DNA of 5,581 bases from Desulfofustis sp. (GCA_030604345.1 JAUVWB010000130.1:1-5581); one strand, 5' to 3'; counted from the first letter of the stretch, positions 1 to 5,581 are shown. The notes: a model not told the origin generated them from the sequence alone. Numbers and translations are program-made.

Positions 1-1751
1 ACGAGTTGTCCCGGGCAATCGGCGAACTTGATTTCGCCGGTGACAAGCTCAAAACCATTTCCCACGAGTTGGAAAGCGGCTTCGAAGTTGAATCGCTGCT
101 CGGTTTCGGCCGTGGCGTTCAGGCGGTGGCGGCTGGAGGTTCGAAACGAGGAGGGGCGGCGGATTTTGCCGAGTTCGACCCGATTGAGCTGGACCGTTAC
201 ACGCGGTTACACTTGATCATACGAAGCCTCAATGAGCTGACAGTCGACGTGGGTTCGATCTATCACGGTCTTTCCGGACTCGTTCATGAGATGCGTGGTC
301 ATGTCGCCAATCAGCAGCTGGTGATGCGGGTCATGCAGGACAAACTGATGCGGGTCAGGATGACGCCGTTATCCGCCATCAGTCGGGCGCTTTTTCGAAC
401 GGTACGAACCAGTGCAGCGGAACTGGGCAAACAGGTGCATCTGGTCGTCGAGGGTGAGGATGTGTTTCTTGATCGGTTCATCTGGAACAAAGTGACCGAC
501 CCGATCATGCACATGTTGCGCAATGCCGTAGATCACGGCATTGAGCATGAAGCGGAACGGCAGGCTGCCGGCAAGCCTGTGCAGGGCACTATCCGGTTGA
601 CCGCTGTGCAGCGGGGCAGCCAGGTTGTGCTGGAAATTGCCGATGACGGTAGAGGGATCGATACCGAGGTAATCAGGCGTAAGCTGGTTGCTCGGGGACT
701 TACCGAGCCGGAAGCTGAACTCTCTGCAGCGGAGCTGCTTGATTACCTCTTCCTGCCCGGATTCAGTACCCGAGATACGGTAAGCCGTCTGTCGGGAAGA
801 GGCGTCGGACTCGATGTGGTTCGCCAGAATCTGACGGAATTGAGGGGAACGGTCAAGGTGCAGTCCAGCACCGGGCTGGGTACGACTTTTGTGTTGCGCA
901 TTCCGGTTTCGCTTTCAATAAACAGGGCCGCGATCGTTTTGGTCGGTACCGAGAAATATGCCGTTCCCCTGCAAGACATTTTGGAGATTCGTCGGCTGCC
1001 GGCCACCGCGCTGGTCGTGGGAGACTCTTTGCAGGCGGAGGTTGGCCAGGAGTTGGTTCCGTTCAAGGACCTGGCTTCTCTTTTCGGGCTCAGAGAAGGG
1101 CTTCCCGAAACCTTTACGGGAGAAAAAGAAATCCCGGTATTGCTGGTTGAAGCAGAGCATGGCCGAGTTGCCTTGGCCATTGACGGCATCGTCGAGCAGC
1201 AGGAAATCATCGTCAAGGACCTCGGGTCGCATGTGCAGCATATCGAGGGGATCGGTGGGGTGACAATCATGGGAGATGGCTCGCTGATACCTATCCTTAA
1301 TATGAGCGAACTGGCGGCGCCGGAGAGGCGAGCGGCTGCGGAGTCGATGGCGGCGGAGACAGAACCGGACGAGACTCCCTTTACGGTCATGGTGGTCGAC
1401 GATTCCGTCAGTGTCCGGCAGAGTGTGGCACGATTGATCAAACAGAATGGCTGGGTGCCGGTCCTTGCGACGGATGGGGTGGATGCCGTGGAGAAGATAG
1501 AAAAGGCCGCGCCCGACACCGTCATCCTTGACATTGAGATGCCGCGTATGAACGGATTCGAATTTCTGGGGATTGTACGCAGCCAGGAGCGATACCGACG
1601 AATCCCCGTCGTCATGCTGACCTCACGATACTCGGAAAAGCATCAGAAAAAAGCGGAAGAACTCGGGGCAGACCATTATGTGATCAAACCGTACAAAGAA
1701 GAACAGTTCGTCGCTCTTCTGCAGCGTCTGGCCGGAGAGGCGAAGTCGTGA
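1..1751 (+). CDS. cheA: Hybrid chemotaxis histidine kinase CheA with fused receiver (ChpA/PilL-like), 5' end missing
   Basis: Core kinase of a chemosensory array: it autophosphorylates on an upstream HPt histidine and passes phosphate to receivers. The frame is open at the left edge. The TTG at 6 has no room for a ribosome binding site and falls inside the protein, so the true start and the HPt/P1 part lie outside. Numbering residues from base 6: helical dimerisation region about 57-145, including LMRVRMTPL (114-122); ATPase with N box around MLRNAVDHGIE (170-180), G1 DDGRGID (213-219), G2 GRGVGLD (264-270) and GTTF (292-295); CheW-like domain about 305-437; acidic/Ala linker 438-457; receiver 459-577 with D465/D466, phosphoacceptor D509, T539 and K561. 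All key kinase and receiver residues are present, so it should be active. The EFDPIELDRY segment (56-65) before the dimerisation helices is typical of ChpA/PilL-type hybrid CheAs, which favours a Pil-Chp-like pathway over a classical flagellar one; this is inference. A CheW-like gene follows after 22 nt. Confidence 0.95.
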   Translation, partial: ELSRAIGELDFAGDKLKTISHELESGFEVESLLGFGRGVQAVAAGGSKRGGAADFAEFDPIELDRYTRLHLIIRSLNELTVDVGSIYHGLSGLVHEMRGHVANQQLVMRVMQDKLMRVRMTPLSAISRALFRTVRTSAAELGKQVHLVVEGEDVFLDRFIWNKVTDPIMHMLRNAVDHGIEHEAERQAAGKPVQGTIRLTAVQRGSQVVLEIADDGRGIDTEVIRRKLVARGLTEPEAELSAAELLDYLFLPGFSTRDTVSRLSGRGVGLDVVRQNLTELRGTVKVQSSTGLGTTFVLRIPVSLSINRAAIVLVGTEKYAVPLQDILEIRRLPATALVVGDSLQAEVGQELVPFKDLASLFGLREGLPETFTGEKEIPVLLVEAEHGRVALAIDGIVEQQEIIVKDLGSHVQHIEGIGGVTIMGDGSLIPILNMSELAAPERRAAAESMAAETEPDETPFTVMVVDDSVSVRQSVARLIKQNGWVPVLATDGVDAVEKIEKAAPDTVILDIEMPRMNGFEFLGIVRSQERYRRIPVVMLTSRYSEKHQKKAEELGADHYVIKPYKEEQFVALLQRLAGEAKS

Positions 1752-1762
1752 ACCAGTGGGCC

Positions 1763-1767
1763 GGAGG
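1763..1767 (+). promoter_or_regulatory. Ribosome binding site deciding the start of the first CheW-like gene
   Basis: GGAGG lies 6 nt before GTG 1774 and 9 nt before GTG 1777, both in frame. The earlier in-frame GTG at 1756 lies upstream of this motif and so is unlikely to be the start. Confidence 0.7.
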
Positions 1768-1773
1768 ATCATC

Positions 1774-2217
1774 GTGGTGAAAACCTTCAGTGTCGTCCAG
1801 GGCGGGCCGTATCGTCTGGCGGTAGATCGGCTTCACCTGGTTAACGTCTATCCGGAACGAAACGATCCCGTCGATATCTTGGCTGACTGGCAGGTCTTTA
1901 GAAAGGAACAGGGCGACGGTGCGGCCGATAGTGTCCTCTACGATTTGAAGGAGTTGTTTTCTCCCCGCCAGGAGAGGTCTGAGGGACCCGGTCGCTTGGT
2001 GATCCTGGCCGAGCGAGAGACGGTTGTCGGCGTAATCGTGGAAGTTTTTGAGTCCAGCCATGAACTCGCCGATGACCAGCTGCAGCCGCTGCCACCGCCG
2101 TTTCCGGAGGCGTGCCGGCGCTTTTTCCCCCGTCTCGCCATCTGTGGAAAACAGGCGATGCCGGTGTTAACCATAGCTGTGCTGCAGGCTATCGCCACGT
2201 TGGGGAAAAGGTCGTGA
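1774..2217 (+). CDS. Diverged CheW-like adaptor protein
   Basis: 147 residues, about the length of a CheW protein. It probably belongs to the SH3-like CheW fold that joins receptors to CheA. What I see: an N-terminal strand pattern KTFSVVQGGPYRLAVDRL (3-20) like the CheW opening; VLYDLKELF (54-62) where CheW has its PVIDL segment; a strand block GRLVILAERETVVGVIVEV (73-91) matching the second CheW subdomain; and a hydrophobic C-terminal helix (MPVLTIAVLQAIA, 129-141). The usual GVxxxRG motif that contacts CheA P5 is not recognisable, so this is a degenerate member and may bind only one partner. GTG 1774 was chosen for its GGAGG; GTG 1777 is equally possible. The stop overlaps a possible GTG start of the next gene (GTGA, 2214-2217). 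Assignment rests on fold pattern and on its place between cheA and cheW; it could also be an unrelated small cytoplasmic protein. No signal peptide or membrane segment. Confidence 0.7.
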   Translation: MVKTFSVVQGGPYRLAVDRLHLVNVYPERNDPVDILADWQVFRKEQGDGAADSVLYDLKELFSPRQERSEGPGRLVILAERETVVGVIVEVFESSHELADDQLQPLPPPFPEACRRFFPRLAICGKQAMPVLTIAVLQAIATLGKRS

Positions 2218-2252
2218 CGGTCGGACAGCGGTTGCGCCAGGGAACGGAAACG

Positions 2253-2738
2253 ATGAGTAATACACGCGAAATTGTGTTGATAAAAGCGGCTATTCAGCCG
2301 ATCCGGAGACGAGAAGTCTTCTGGATTCTCAGCAAAAGCCAGATTGAACATGTCGTGCAGGATCTACCCATTGTCCCGGTACCGTTTTCTCCTCGTTATC
2401 TGCGGGGCGTGGCAGCGTGGCAGGGACTTGTTTTGCCGGTGGTGAGCCTGGAGCGCTATTTTGGCTTCAAATCGGTACAGGGCAGCACAGTTAAAAGGCA
2501 TGCCATCGTCAAGACCACCACTTCGGCTACGCCCACCACCATAACCCGATTGTTGATCGATGTTGCCTACGATCTTCGCATCAGGCCGTCGATCACCGAT
2601 TGCGTTCCCATACGAGTAGCCAATGAGGAGTTGGCGGCGCGTGGCTTGCAAGGGGTGTATGAGTGGGGAGCGGACTCTTTATTGCTGCTGCCTGATGTCA
2701 TGGTGGTCGCTTCGGGAGGCGCAGCGGTCGGGTCATGA
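2253..2738 (+). CDS. cheW: CheW-type chemotaxis coupling protein
   Basis: 161 residues from ATG 2253, close to the usual CheW length. It would couple the receptor signalling tip to the kinase in the cytoplasmic array. The core segment reads VPVPFSPRYLRGVAAWQG (41-58) then LVLPVVSLERYFG (59-71), matching the CheW pattern of a proline-rich turn, a Gly and then PVIDL plus a helix; the second half (RHAIVK, then LLIDVAYDL) gives the expected strands. The usual RG dipeptide in the core is QG here (57-58), an altered contact position. The ATG at 2253 has AGGGA 9 nt upstream. An alternative GTG at 2214 would add 13 residues and overlap the previous stop as GTGA, which would fit translational coupling; I prefer 2253 because the domain starts right after it. 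The stop overlaps the next start (ATGA at 2735-2738). Confidence 0.87.
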   Translation: MSNTREIVLIKAAIQPIRRREVFWILSKSQIEHVVQDLPIVPVPFSPRYLRGVAAWQGLVLPVVSLERYFGFKSVQGSTVKRHAIVKTTTSATPTTITRLLIDVAYDLRIRPSITDCVPIRVANEELAARGLQGVYEWGADSLLLLPDVMVVASGGAAVGS

Positions 2739-3967
2739 TCACGGTCAGCGAACTGGAAAACGGTATTCGGGTGGTAACAGAGGCCCTTCCCGGCAGTCGT
2801 TCCCTCGCCGTCGGGATCATGGTTCGCACCGGACCTCGGGACCAGGGGCCCGACCAGGAAGGGTTGGCGCATTTGGTCGAACACGCGCTTTTCCAAGGTA
2901 CCAGCAGTCGTAACAGCCTTGATATCGCCAGGATGATCGATACCATGGGGGGGCGGGTGAATGCCTTTACCGGGAGAGATTACACCTGTTTCAGTGGTCT
3001 GGTCATGGATGACCACCGGACCTATGTGTTCGACCTTCTTTCCGATATCCTGCTTAACTCGATCTTCCCTGAAGATAAGCTGATGAAAGAGAAACAAGTC
3101 ATCATCAGCGAACAGGAAATGACGGCTGATCTCCCCGCTGAACAGGCCCTGGCCGGCCTCAAGTCGACGATTTGGCAGAACCACCCTCTGGGCTCGAAGA
3201 TCGAGGGCAGCGCTGAATCCATATCCCGGCTCACCAGGGAAGACGTGATCTATTTTCTCCATAGCAATTACCTGCCCGATCGAGTCATCGTGGCCTGTGC
3301 CGGCAACCTGGATCACGAAGACATCGTTGCCCAAGTGCGTGATTGCTTCTGGCGGATGACTGGATCATCGGCGCCGTTGACCCATGCTCCAGCTCATTTT
3401 AACAGTGGCTTCGTGCGCCACCATCATGGCGGCAATCATGCCTATTTTGCCGTGGGCATAGAGGCGCCGGCGTATGCCTGGCCGGAGCGTTATTGCATCC
3501 ACCTGCTCAACACGGCTCTGGGTGGAGGCATGTCGTCGCGATTGTACCGTATCCTGCGCGAGGAGCAGGGAGTGGTTTACGATATTCATTCGGAGTACCA
3601 CGCCTATAAGGACGGAGGGGCTCTGGTGATCTGCGGTTCCTGCCGGCCGGACAGAGTGTTTTCCGTGGTCGATGAGATCATCGAGATCAGTGGCGCTCTG
3701 GTCACCGCGGCGCAGCCCATGGCCGAGGAAGAGCTCTGGCAGGCCAAGTTGTATACCGTCGGGCAATACCACATAGATTCTGAAGACCCCTATACGCGGA
3801 TGAGCAGGCTTCTCACGCAACTTTTCTATTTTTCCCGGGTTATTGGAGTTGAGGAAATCATTGCCGGACTGGAAGGAGCAACAACGGCTGCAATTTCCCG
3901 GGTGAGCGGAGACTATTTTCAGAGTTTTTCGGAGAAAGTAGCGGCTTGCGTGGTTGGGCCGGATTGA
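2735..3967 (+). CDS. M16-family (insulinase/processing-peptidase type) zinc metallopeptidase
   Basis: 410 residues, the normal size of single-unit M16B peptidases, and complete. The N-terminal catalytic half opens with the typical LENGIRVVTEALPGSRSLAVGI stretch split around residue 20. The inverted zinc motif HLVEH is at 46-50 (H46 and H50 ligands, E49 general base), and E126 in SEQEM is at the expected spacing for the third ligand. The C-terminal half carries GGGMSSRLYRILREEQGVVY (263-282), whose R275/Y282 pair corresponds to the substrate-binding R/Y motif of the family. Both halves are intact, so an active enzyme is likely. No signal peptide: probably cytoplasmic. M16 enzymes degrade or process short peptides and unfolded segments in a closed chamber; the substrate here is unknown. 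Start ATG 2735 overlaps the cheW stop by 4 nt (ATGA) and has only a distant GGGAGG (2714-2719), suggesting translational coupling. Such a peptidase is not a standard chemosensory component. Confidence 0.94.
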   Translation: MITVSELENGIRVVTEALPGSRSLAVGIMVRTGPRDQGPDQEGLAHLVEHALFQGTSSRNSLDIARMIDTMGGRVNAFTGRDYTCFSGLVMDDHRTYVFDLLSDILLNSIFPEDKLMKEKQVIISEQEMTADLPAEQALAGLKSTIWQNHPLGSKIEGSAESISRLTREDVIYFLHSNYLPDRVIVACAGNLDHEDIVAQVRDCFWRMTGSSAPLTHAPAHFNSGFVRHHHGGNHAYFAVGIEAPAYAWPERYCIHLLNTALGGGMSSRLYRILREEQGVVYDIHSEYHAYKDGGALVICGSCRPDRVFSVVDEIIEISGALVTAAQPMAEEELWQAKLYTVGQYHIDSEDPYTRMSRLLTQLFYFSRVIGVEEIIAGLEGATTAAISRVSGDYFQSFSEKVAACVVGPD

Positions 3968-4027
3968 TGGTGCGGCAGAGTTGCCCGAACATGGATGCAA
4001 AAGCAGTCATGCCGAAAATCAGAAAAA

Positions 4028-4033
4028 GGGAGG
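4028..4033 (+). promoter_or_regulatory. Strong ribosome binding site of the 51-residue gene
   Basis: GGGAGG, continuing into GT, sits 6 nt before ATG 4040. It is the closest match to a consensus Shine-Dalgarno in the window, and a stop codon (TAA 4034-4036) lies in frame between it and the start, which fixes the start. It suggests high translation of the small protein. Confidence 0.75.
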
Positions 4034-4039
4034 TAACGC

Positions 4040-4195
4040 ATGGGTATCGATGCATCGGTGAAGAAAAACTGGATAGAGATTCAAAGGAAACATGACGTGC
4101 CGGTGAACGCGATCGGTGTGAAGATCAAGGAGAGCGATGCCAAGACCTTGAAGATTTGGAAAGATGAGGGTATCGATAAATTCATGAAGAAGTAG
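4040..4195 (+). CDS. Small lysine-rich cytoplasmic protein, 51 residues, unknown function
   Basis: Not recognised as any family. ATG 4040 has the best ribosome binding site in the window and an in-frame stop at 4034, so the start is firm. The product has 11 Lys and 1 Arg against 8 Asp/Glu (net about +4), two Trp (W11, W40), no Cys, no signal peptide and no membrane segment. Predicted character: two charged amphipathic helices (about 5-18 and 32-50) joined by a short hydrophobic segment (VPVNAIGVKI, 20-29), so a small helix-strand-helix or nucleic-acid/protein-binding adaptor is possible, but this is only inference. It begins and ends with the same pattern GIDxxxKK (residues 2-9 and 44-51). 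It is visibly more A-rich than its neighbours. It sits 72 nt after the M16 peptidase and 12 nt before the receiver gene, hence probably cotranscribed with both. It could be a peptidase substrate, a regulator or a response-regulator partner; nothing in the sequence decides this. Confidence 0.78.
   Translation: MGIDASVKKNWIEIQRKHDVPVNAIGVKIKESDAKTLKIWKDEGIDKFMKK
4042..4177 (+). repeat. 10-bp direct repeat at the two ends of the small gene
   Basis: GGGTATCGAT occurs at 4042-4051 and again at 4168-4177, exactly 126 nt (42 codons) apart and in the same reading frame. Both copies encode Gly-Ile-Asp. At protein level the similarity continues three and four residues on as Lys-Lys. Confidence 0.6.
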
Positions 4196-4207
4196 GATAG
4201 AATCGGT

Positions 4208-4573
4208 ATGAGTGAAAAATTGATATTAGTGGTGGACGATAGCCCTACCGACAGGCAGATTGCCGTATCAGCCTGTCAATCAAAAGGGTATCGGGTGGAG
4301 TCGGCGGCTGAGGGTGAAGAGGCGCTGCGCAAGGCTTTGGACCTGAAACCGGATCTCATTCTACTGGATGTGATTCTACCGCAGAAAAACGGGTTCCAGG
4401 TTTGTCGTCAGTTGAAGAGTAGCCCAGAAACGCAGGCGATAAAGATCATCATGGTGACCAGTAAATCGCAAGACAGTGACCGGTTCTGGGGGATCAAGCA
4501 GGGTGCTGACGGATATCTGACGAAACCGTTCAGCGAGTCAGAGCTTCATGAACTGATAGCGAAAACGATCTGA
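4208..4573 (+). CDS. Single-domain response regulator, PilH/PilG/CheY-like
   Basis: 121 residues consisting only of a receiver domain with no output domain, as in CheY, PilG and PilH. Acidic pocket D10/D11, phosphoacceptor D54 (LILLDVILP), switch T84 (MVTSK) and K106 in the TKP motif are all present. The segment SQDSDRFWGIKQGADGYLTKP (87-107, shown split by the helix at FWG) closely follows the pattern of PilH/PilG receivers, where a DxxWGxxQGA stretch precedes the YLTKP loop; classical CheY lacks this. It would be phosphorylated by the hybrid CheA encoded upstream and act either as output to a motor or as a phosphate sink. Start ATG 4208 has AGGA at 4194-4197, overlapping the stop of the small gene, so the two genes are likely translated in close sequence. 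I am confident of the receiver and moderately confident of the Pil-type subclass. Confidence 0.93.
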   Translation: MSEKLILVVDDSPTDRQIAVSACQSKGYRVESAAEGEEALRKALDLKPDLILLDVILPQKNGFQVCRQLKSSPETQAIKIIMVTSKSQDSDRFWGIKQGADGYLTKPFSESELHELIAKTI

Positions 4574-4585
4574 TCGAGGCAACCT

Positions 4586-4637
4586 GCTCGGAGCGATGAC
4601 GAGCTTATCGACCTGCGCTGAAACCATGCGGCAGGTC
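4586..4637 (+). promoter_or_regulatory. Inverted repeats in the leader of the receptor gene, next to its ribosome binding site
   Basis: Two stem-loops are possible. GCTCG 4586-4590 pairs with CGAGC 4600-4604. GACCTGC 4610-4616 pairs perfectly with GCAGGTC 4631-4637, ending 1 nt before the GGAGG at 4639-4643. ACCTGC also occurs at 4582-4587, so the downstream GCAGGT has two alternative partners. No T-run follows, so this is not an intrinsic terminator. A role in translation of the receptor is possible but unproven. Confidence 0.4.
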
Positions 4638-4638
4638 C

Positions 4639-4643
4639 GGAGG
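4639..4643 (+). promoter_or_regulatory. Ribosome binding site of the chemoreceptor gene
   Basis: GGAGG lies 7 nt before ATG 4651 and 4 nt before the in-frame GTG 4648, favouring ATG 4651 as the start. Confidence 0.7.
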
Positions 4644-4650
4644 ACAGGTG

Positions 4651-5581
4651 ATGAGTGAAGACAGCAAGAGGCGCTGGGCGCAGGTGAAGCCGTTGCGCTT
4701 TATTACAGAAAAGATCCGCAATAAAGTGCTGGTGATTCTCCTTGGAGCAGCACTGGGTACCCTGATAGTCGCCGTGGTGGCCGTGGTCTCCATCAACGTT
4801 GCCCAGCGGACCATCGATGAAGTTGTTGATCGAAAGGGGGCAATAGCGACGCTGGCCAACAACGCCGAGATCCAGCTGCTGCTGGCTCGCGAGCTGGATC
4901 AGCGCTATCTGCTCAACTATCGCGCCCTCGGTTTTGCAAACGCTCGCGGCGAGTATGTCGTGAAGGTTGAGCAATACGTCCAGCAAGCCGGAGCCATCCT
5001 GGCCGAGATCCAGACGAAGGATCCGGGAAGCGAAGTTATTCAGCAAAACATCGACGATGCCCGTCAGAACCTCACTACGTATCTGTCCTCCTTCTTGACG
5101 GTTGTGGAACTTACCGAAAAGCGGGGCTATAAGGATCTCGGCTTAATCGGTGAGTTCAGCGGCGATATCGAAGATGTGGAGAAGATACTCAGCAGTGCCG
5201 GTCAGCCCGATCTTCTTGTGGCTTTGCAGCAGGTGCGCGGATATGAACGTAATTACCTGCTGCTGGGTGAACGGCAATTCATCAGAATGGTGACCGACGG
5301 GGTAGCCGTATTGCAGGCGCAGCTCGAGCGCAGCTCCCTTGCTCCCAGCGTCAAGGACAACGCCACCATCTTGATAGACGAATATCTGACAAAGTTCGAC
5401 GAAGTGGTGGCGGTGGACCGGCAGATTGCCGATGGGACGAGGTCCTATCGATCGGCCGTCAACAATATCATTCCCACTTTGACCACCATCGTGGAAGCTG
5501 TGCAAACCGATCAGGACGCTGCCATAACGGCCATGAAGAAGCAGAATCGGATCGCGTTGATCATCGTGGTTGCCGCCTCGA
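4651..5581 (+). CDS. Methyl-accepting chemotaxis protein, HBM-like periplasmic sensor, 3' end missing
   Basis: The frame is open to the right edge: 310 residues are visible and no stop is met. Short basic cytoplasmic N-terminus (1-24), first transmembrane helix about 26-49 (VLVILLGAALGTLIVAVVAV), a roughly 250-residue almost wholly helical periplasmic region 50-299, then the start of the second transmembrane helix (IALIIVVAAS, 301-310). The HAMP and methyl-accepting signalling domains would follow outside the window. The sensor size and two motifs suggest an HBM (helical bimodular) domain as in McpS and TorS: residues 79-110 (LARELDQRYLL, then a Y at 102) and 192-214 (LQQVRGYERNYLLLGERQF) look like the two copies of the R-x-x-E-x-x-F/Y-LL-G helix of HBM modules, and EKRGYKDLGLIGEFSGDIE (156-174) matches the linker helix with its GL-GE core. 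HBM receptors known so far bind small organic acids; the ligand here cannot be read. Alternative: a PilJ-type sensor. The missing C-terminus means MCP identity is inferred from topology and context; a sensor kinase is the other option. Confidence 0.85.
   Translation, partial: MSEDSKRRWAQVKPLRFITEKIRNKVLVILLGAALGTLIVAVVAVVSINVAQRTIDEVVDRKGAIATLANNAEIQLLLARELDQRYLLNYRALGFANARGEYVVKVEQYVQQAGAILAEIQTKDPGSEVIQQNIDDARQNLTTYLSSFLTVVELTEKRGYKDLGLIGEFSGDIEDVEKILSSAGQPDLLVALQQVRGYERNYLLLGERQFIRMVTDGVAVLQAQLERSSLAPSVKDNATILIDEYLTKFDEVVAVDRQIADGTRSYRSAVNNIIPTLTTIVEAVQTDQDAAITAMKKQNRIALIIVVAAS

Noticed and set aside
6..8. TTG as the start of the kinase gene
   Set aside because: It lies 5 nt from the window edge with no room for a ribosome binding site; the frame is open upstream and the P1/HPt part is missing, so it is internal.
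743..1615. 290-residue open frame on the - strand within cheA
   Set aside because: Antisense shadow of the kinase; its composition (Ser/Thr/Arg-rich, low-complexity) is not protein-like and it shows no domain.
2112..2252. Longer N-terminus for cheW from ATG 2112
   Set aside because: It would overlap the previous gene by over 100 nt and adds residues with no CheW similarity; ATG 2253 (or GTG 2214) is better.
2567..3334. 255-residue open frame on the - strand across the cheW end and peptidase
   Set aside because: Lies opposite the intact M16 peptidase catalytic half; no recognisable domain, so a shadow frame.
3418..3436. His-rich stretch in the peptidase (residues 229-235) as an extra metal site
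   Set aside because: It falls at the start of the C-terminal domain in a region that varies within the family; the known zinc site is complete elsewhere.
3953..3992. Possible hairpin after the peptidase stop (GTTGGGC with GCCCGAAC)
   Set aside because: Interrupted by a bulge, a loop over 20 nt and no T-run; not a credible terminator.
3968..4039. Promoter before the small gene
   Set aside because: TTGCCC near 3980 has no matching -10 box at proper spacing, and no sigma-54 or sigma-28 pattern was found.
4048..4057. 10-bp palindrome CGATGCATCG just inside the small gene
   Set aside because: A palindrome of this length is expected several times by chance in 5.6 kb, and it sits within coding sequence.
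3967..4095. 42-residue + frame starting at ATG 3967, overlapping the peptidase stop (TGATG)
   Set aside because: It overlaps the small gene in another frame, which has a far better ribosome binding site; no protein features seen.

Overview
The window is a 5.6 kb piece of a chemosensory (Che/Pil-Chp-like) gene cluster from a Gram-negative-type bacterium. All genes lie on the + strand and are tightly packed with short gaps or overlaps, so they probably form one operon. The sequence is moderately GC-rich. The large hybrid CheA, the PilH-like receiver and the M16 peptidase between chemosensory genes recall Desulfobacterota/deltaproteobacterial or gammaproteobacterial Pil-Chp clusters. That placement is an inference from gene style, not proof.

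Layout: (1) 1-1751, the C-terminal 580 or so residues of a hybrid CheA histidine kinase (dimerisation helices, ATPase, CheW-like domain, fused receiver), cut by the left edge. (2) About 1774-2217, a small diverged CheW-like protein. (3) About 2253-2738, a second, more recognisable CheW adaptor. (4) 2735-3967, a complete M16-family zinc metallopeptidase whose start overlaps the cheW stop (ATGA). (5) 4040-4195, a 51-residue lysine-rich protein with a very strong ribosome binding site; I do not recognise it. (6) 4208-4573, a single-domain receiver of the PilH/PilG/CheY type. (7) 4651 to the right edge, the N-terminal 310 residues of a methyl-accepting chemotaxis receptor with a periplasmic all-helical sensor that looks like an HBM (helical bimodular) domain.

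How they fit together: the receptor senses a ligand in the periplasm. One or both CheW proteins would link it to the hybrid CheA, which would phosphorylate its own receiver (a possible phosphate sink or relay) and the stand-alone PilH/CheY-like protein. Output could be type IV pilus motility, flagellar motility or another cellular function; the output genes are outside the window. The M16 peptidase and the small basic protein are the parts that standard chemosensory biology does not explain. They sit next to each other in the middle of the operon and are the best candidates for something undescribed.

No tRNA, rRNA, CRISPR array, insertion sequence or convincing intrinsic terminator was seen. 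There is no stretch of 300 bases without a gene.
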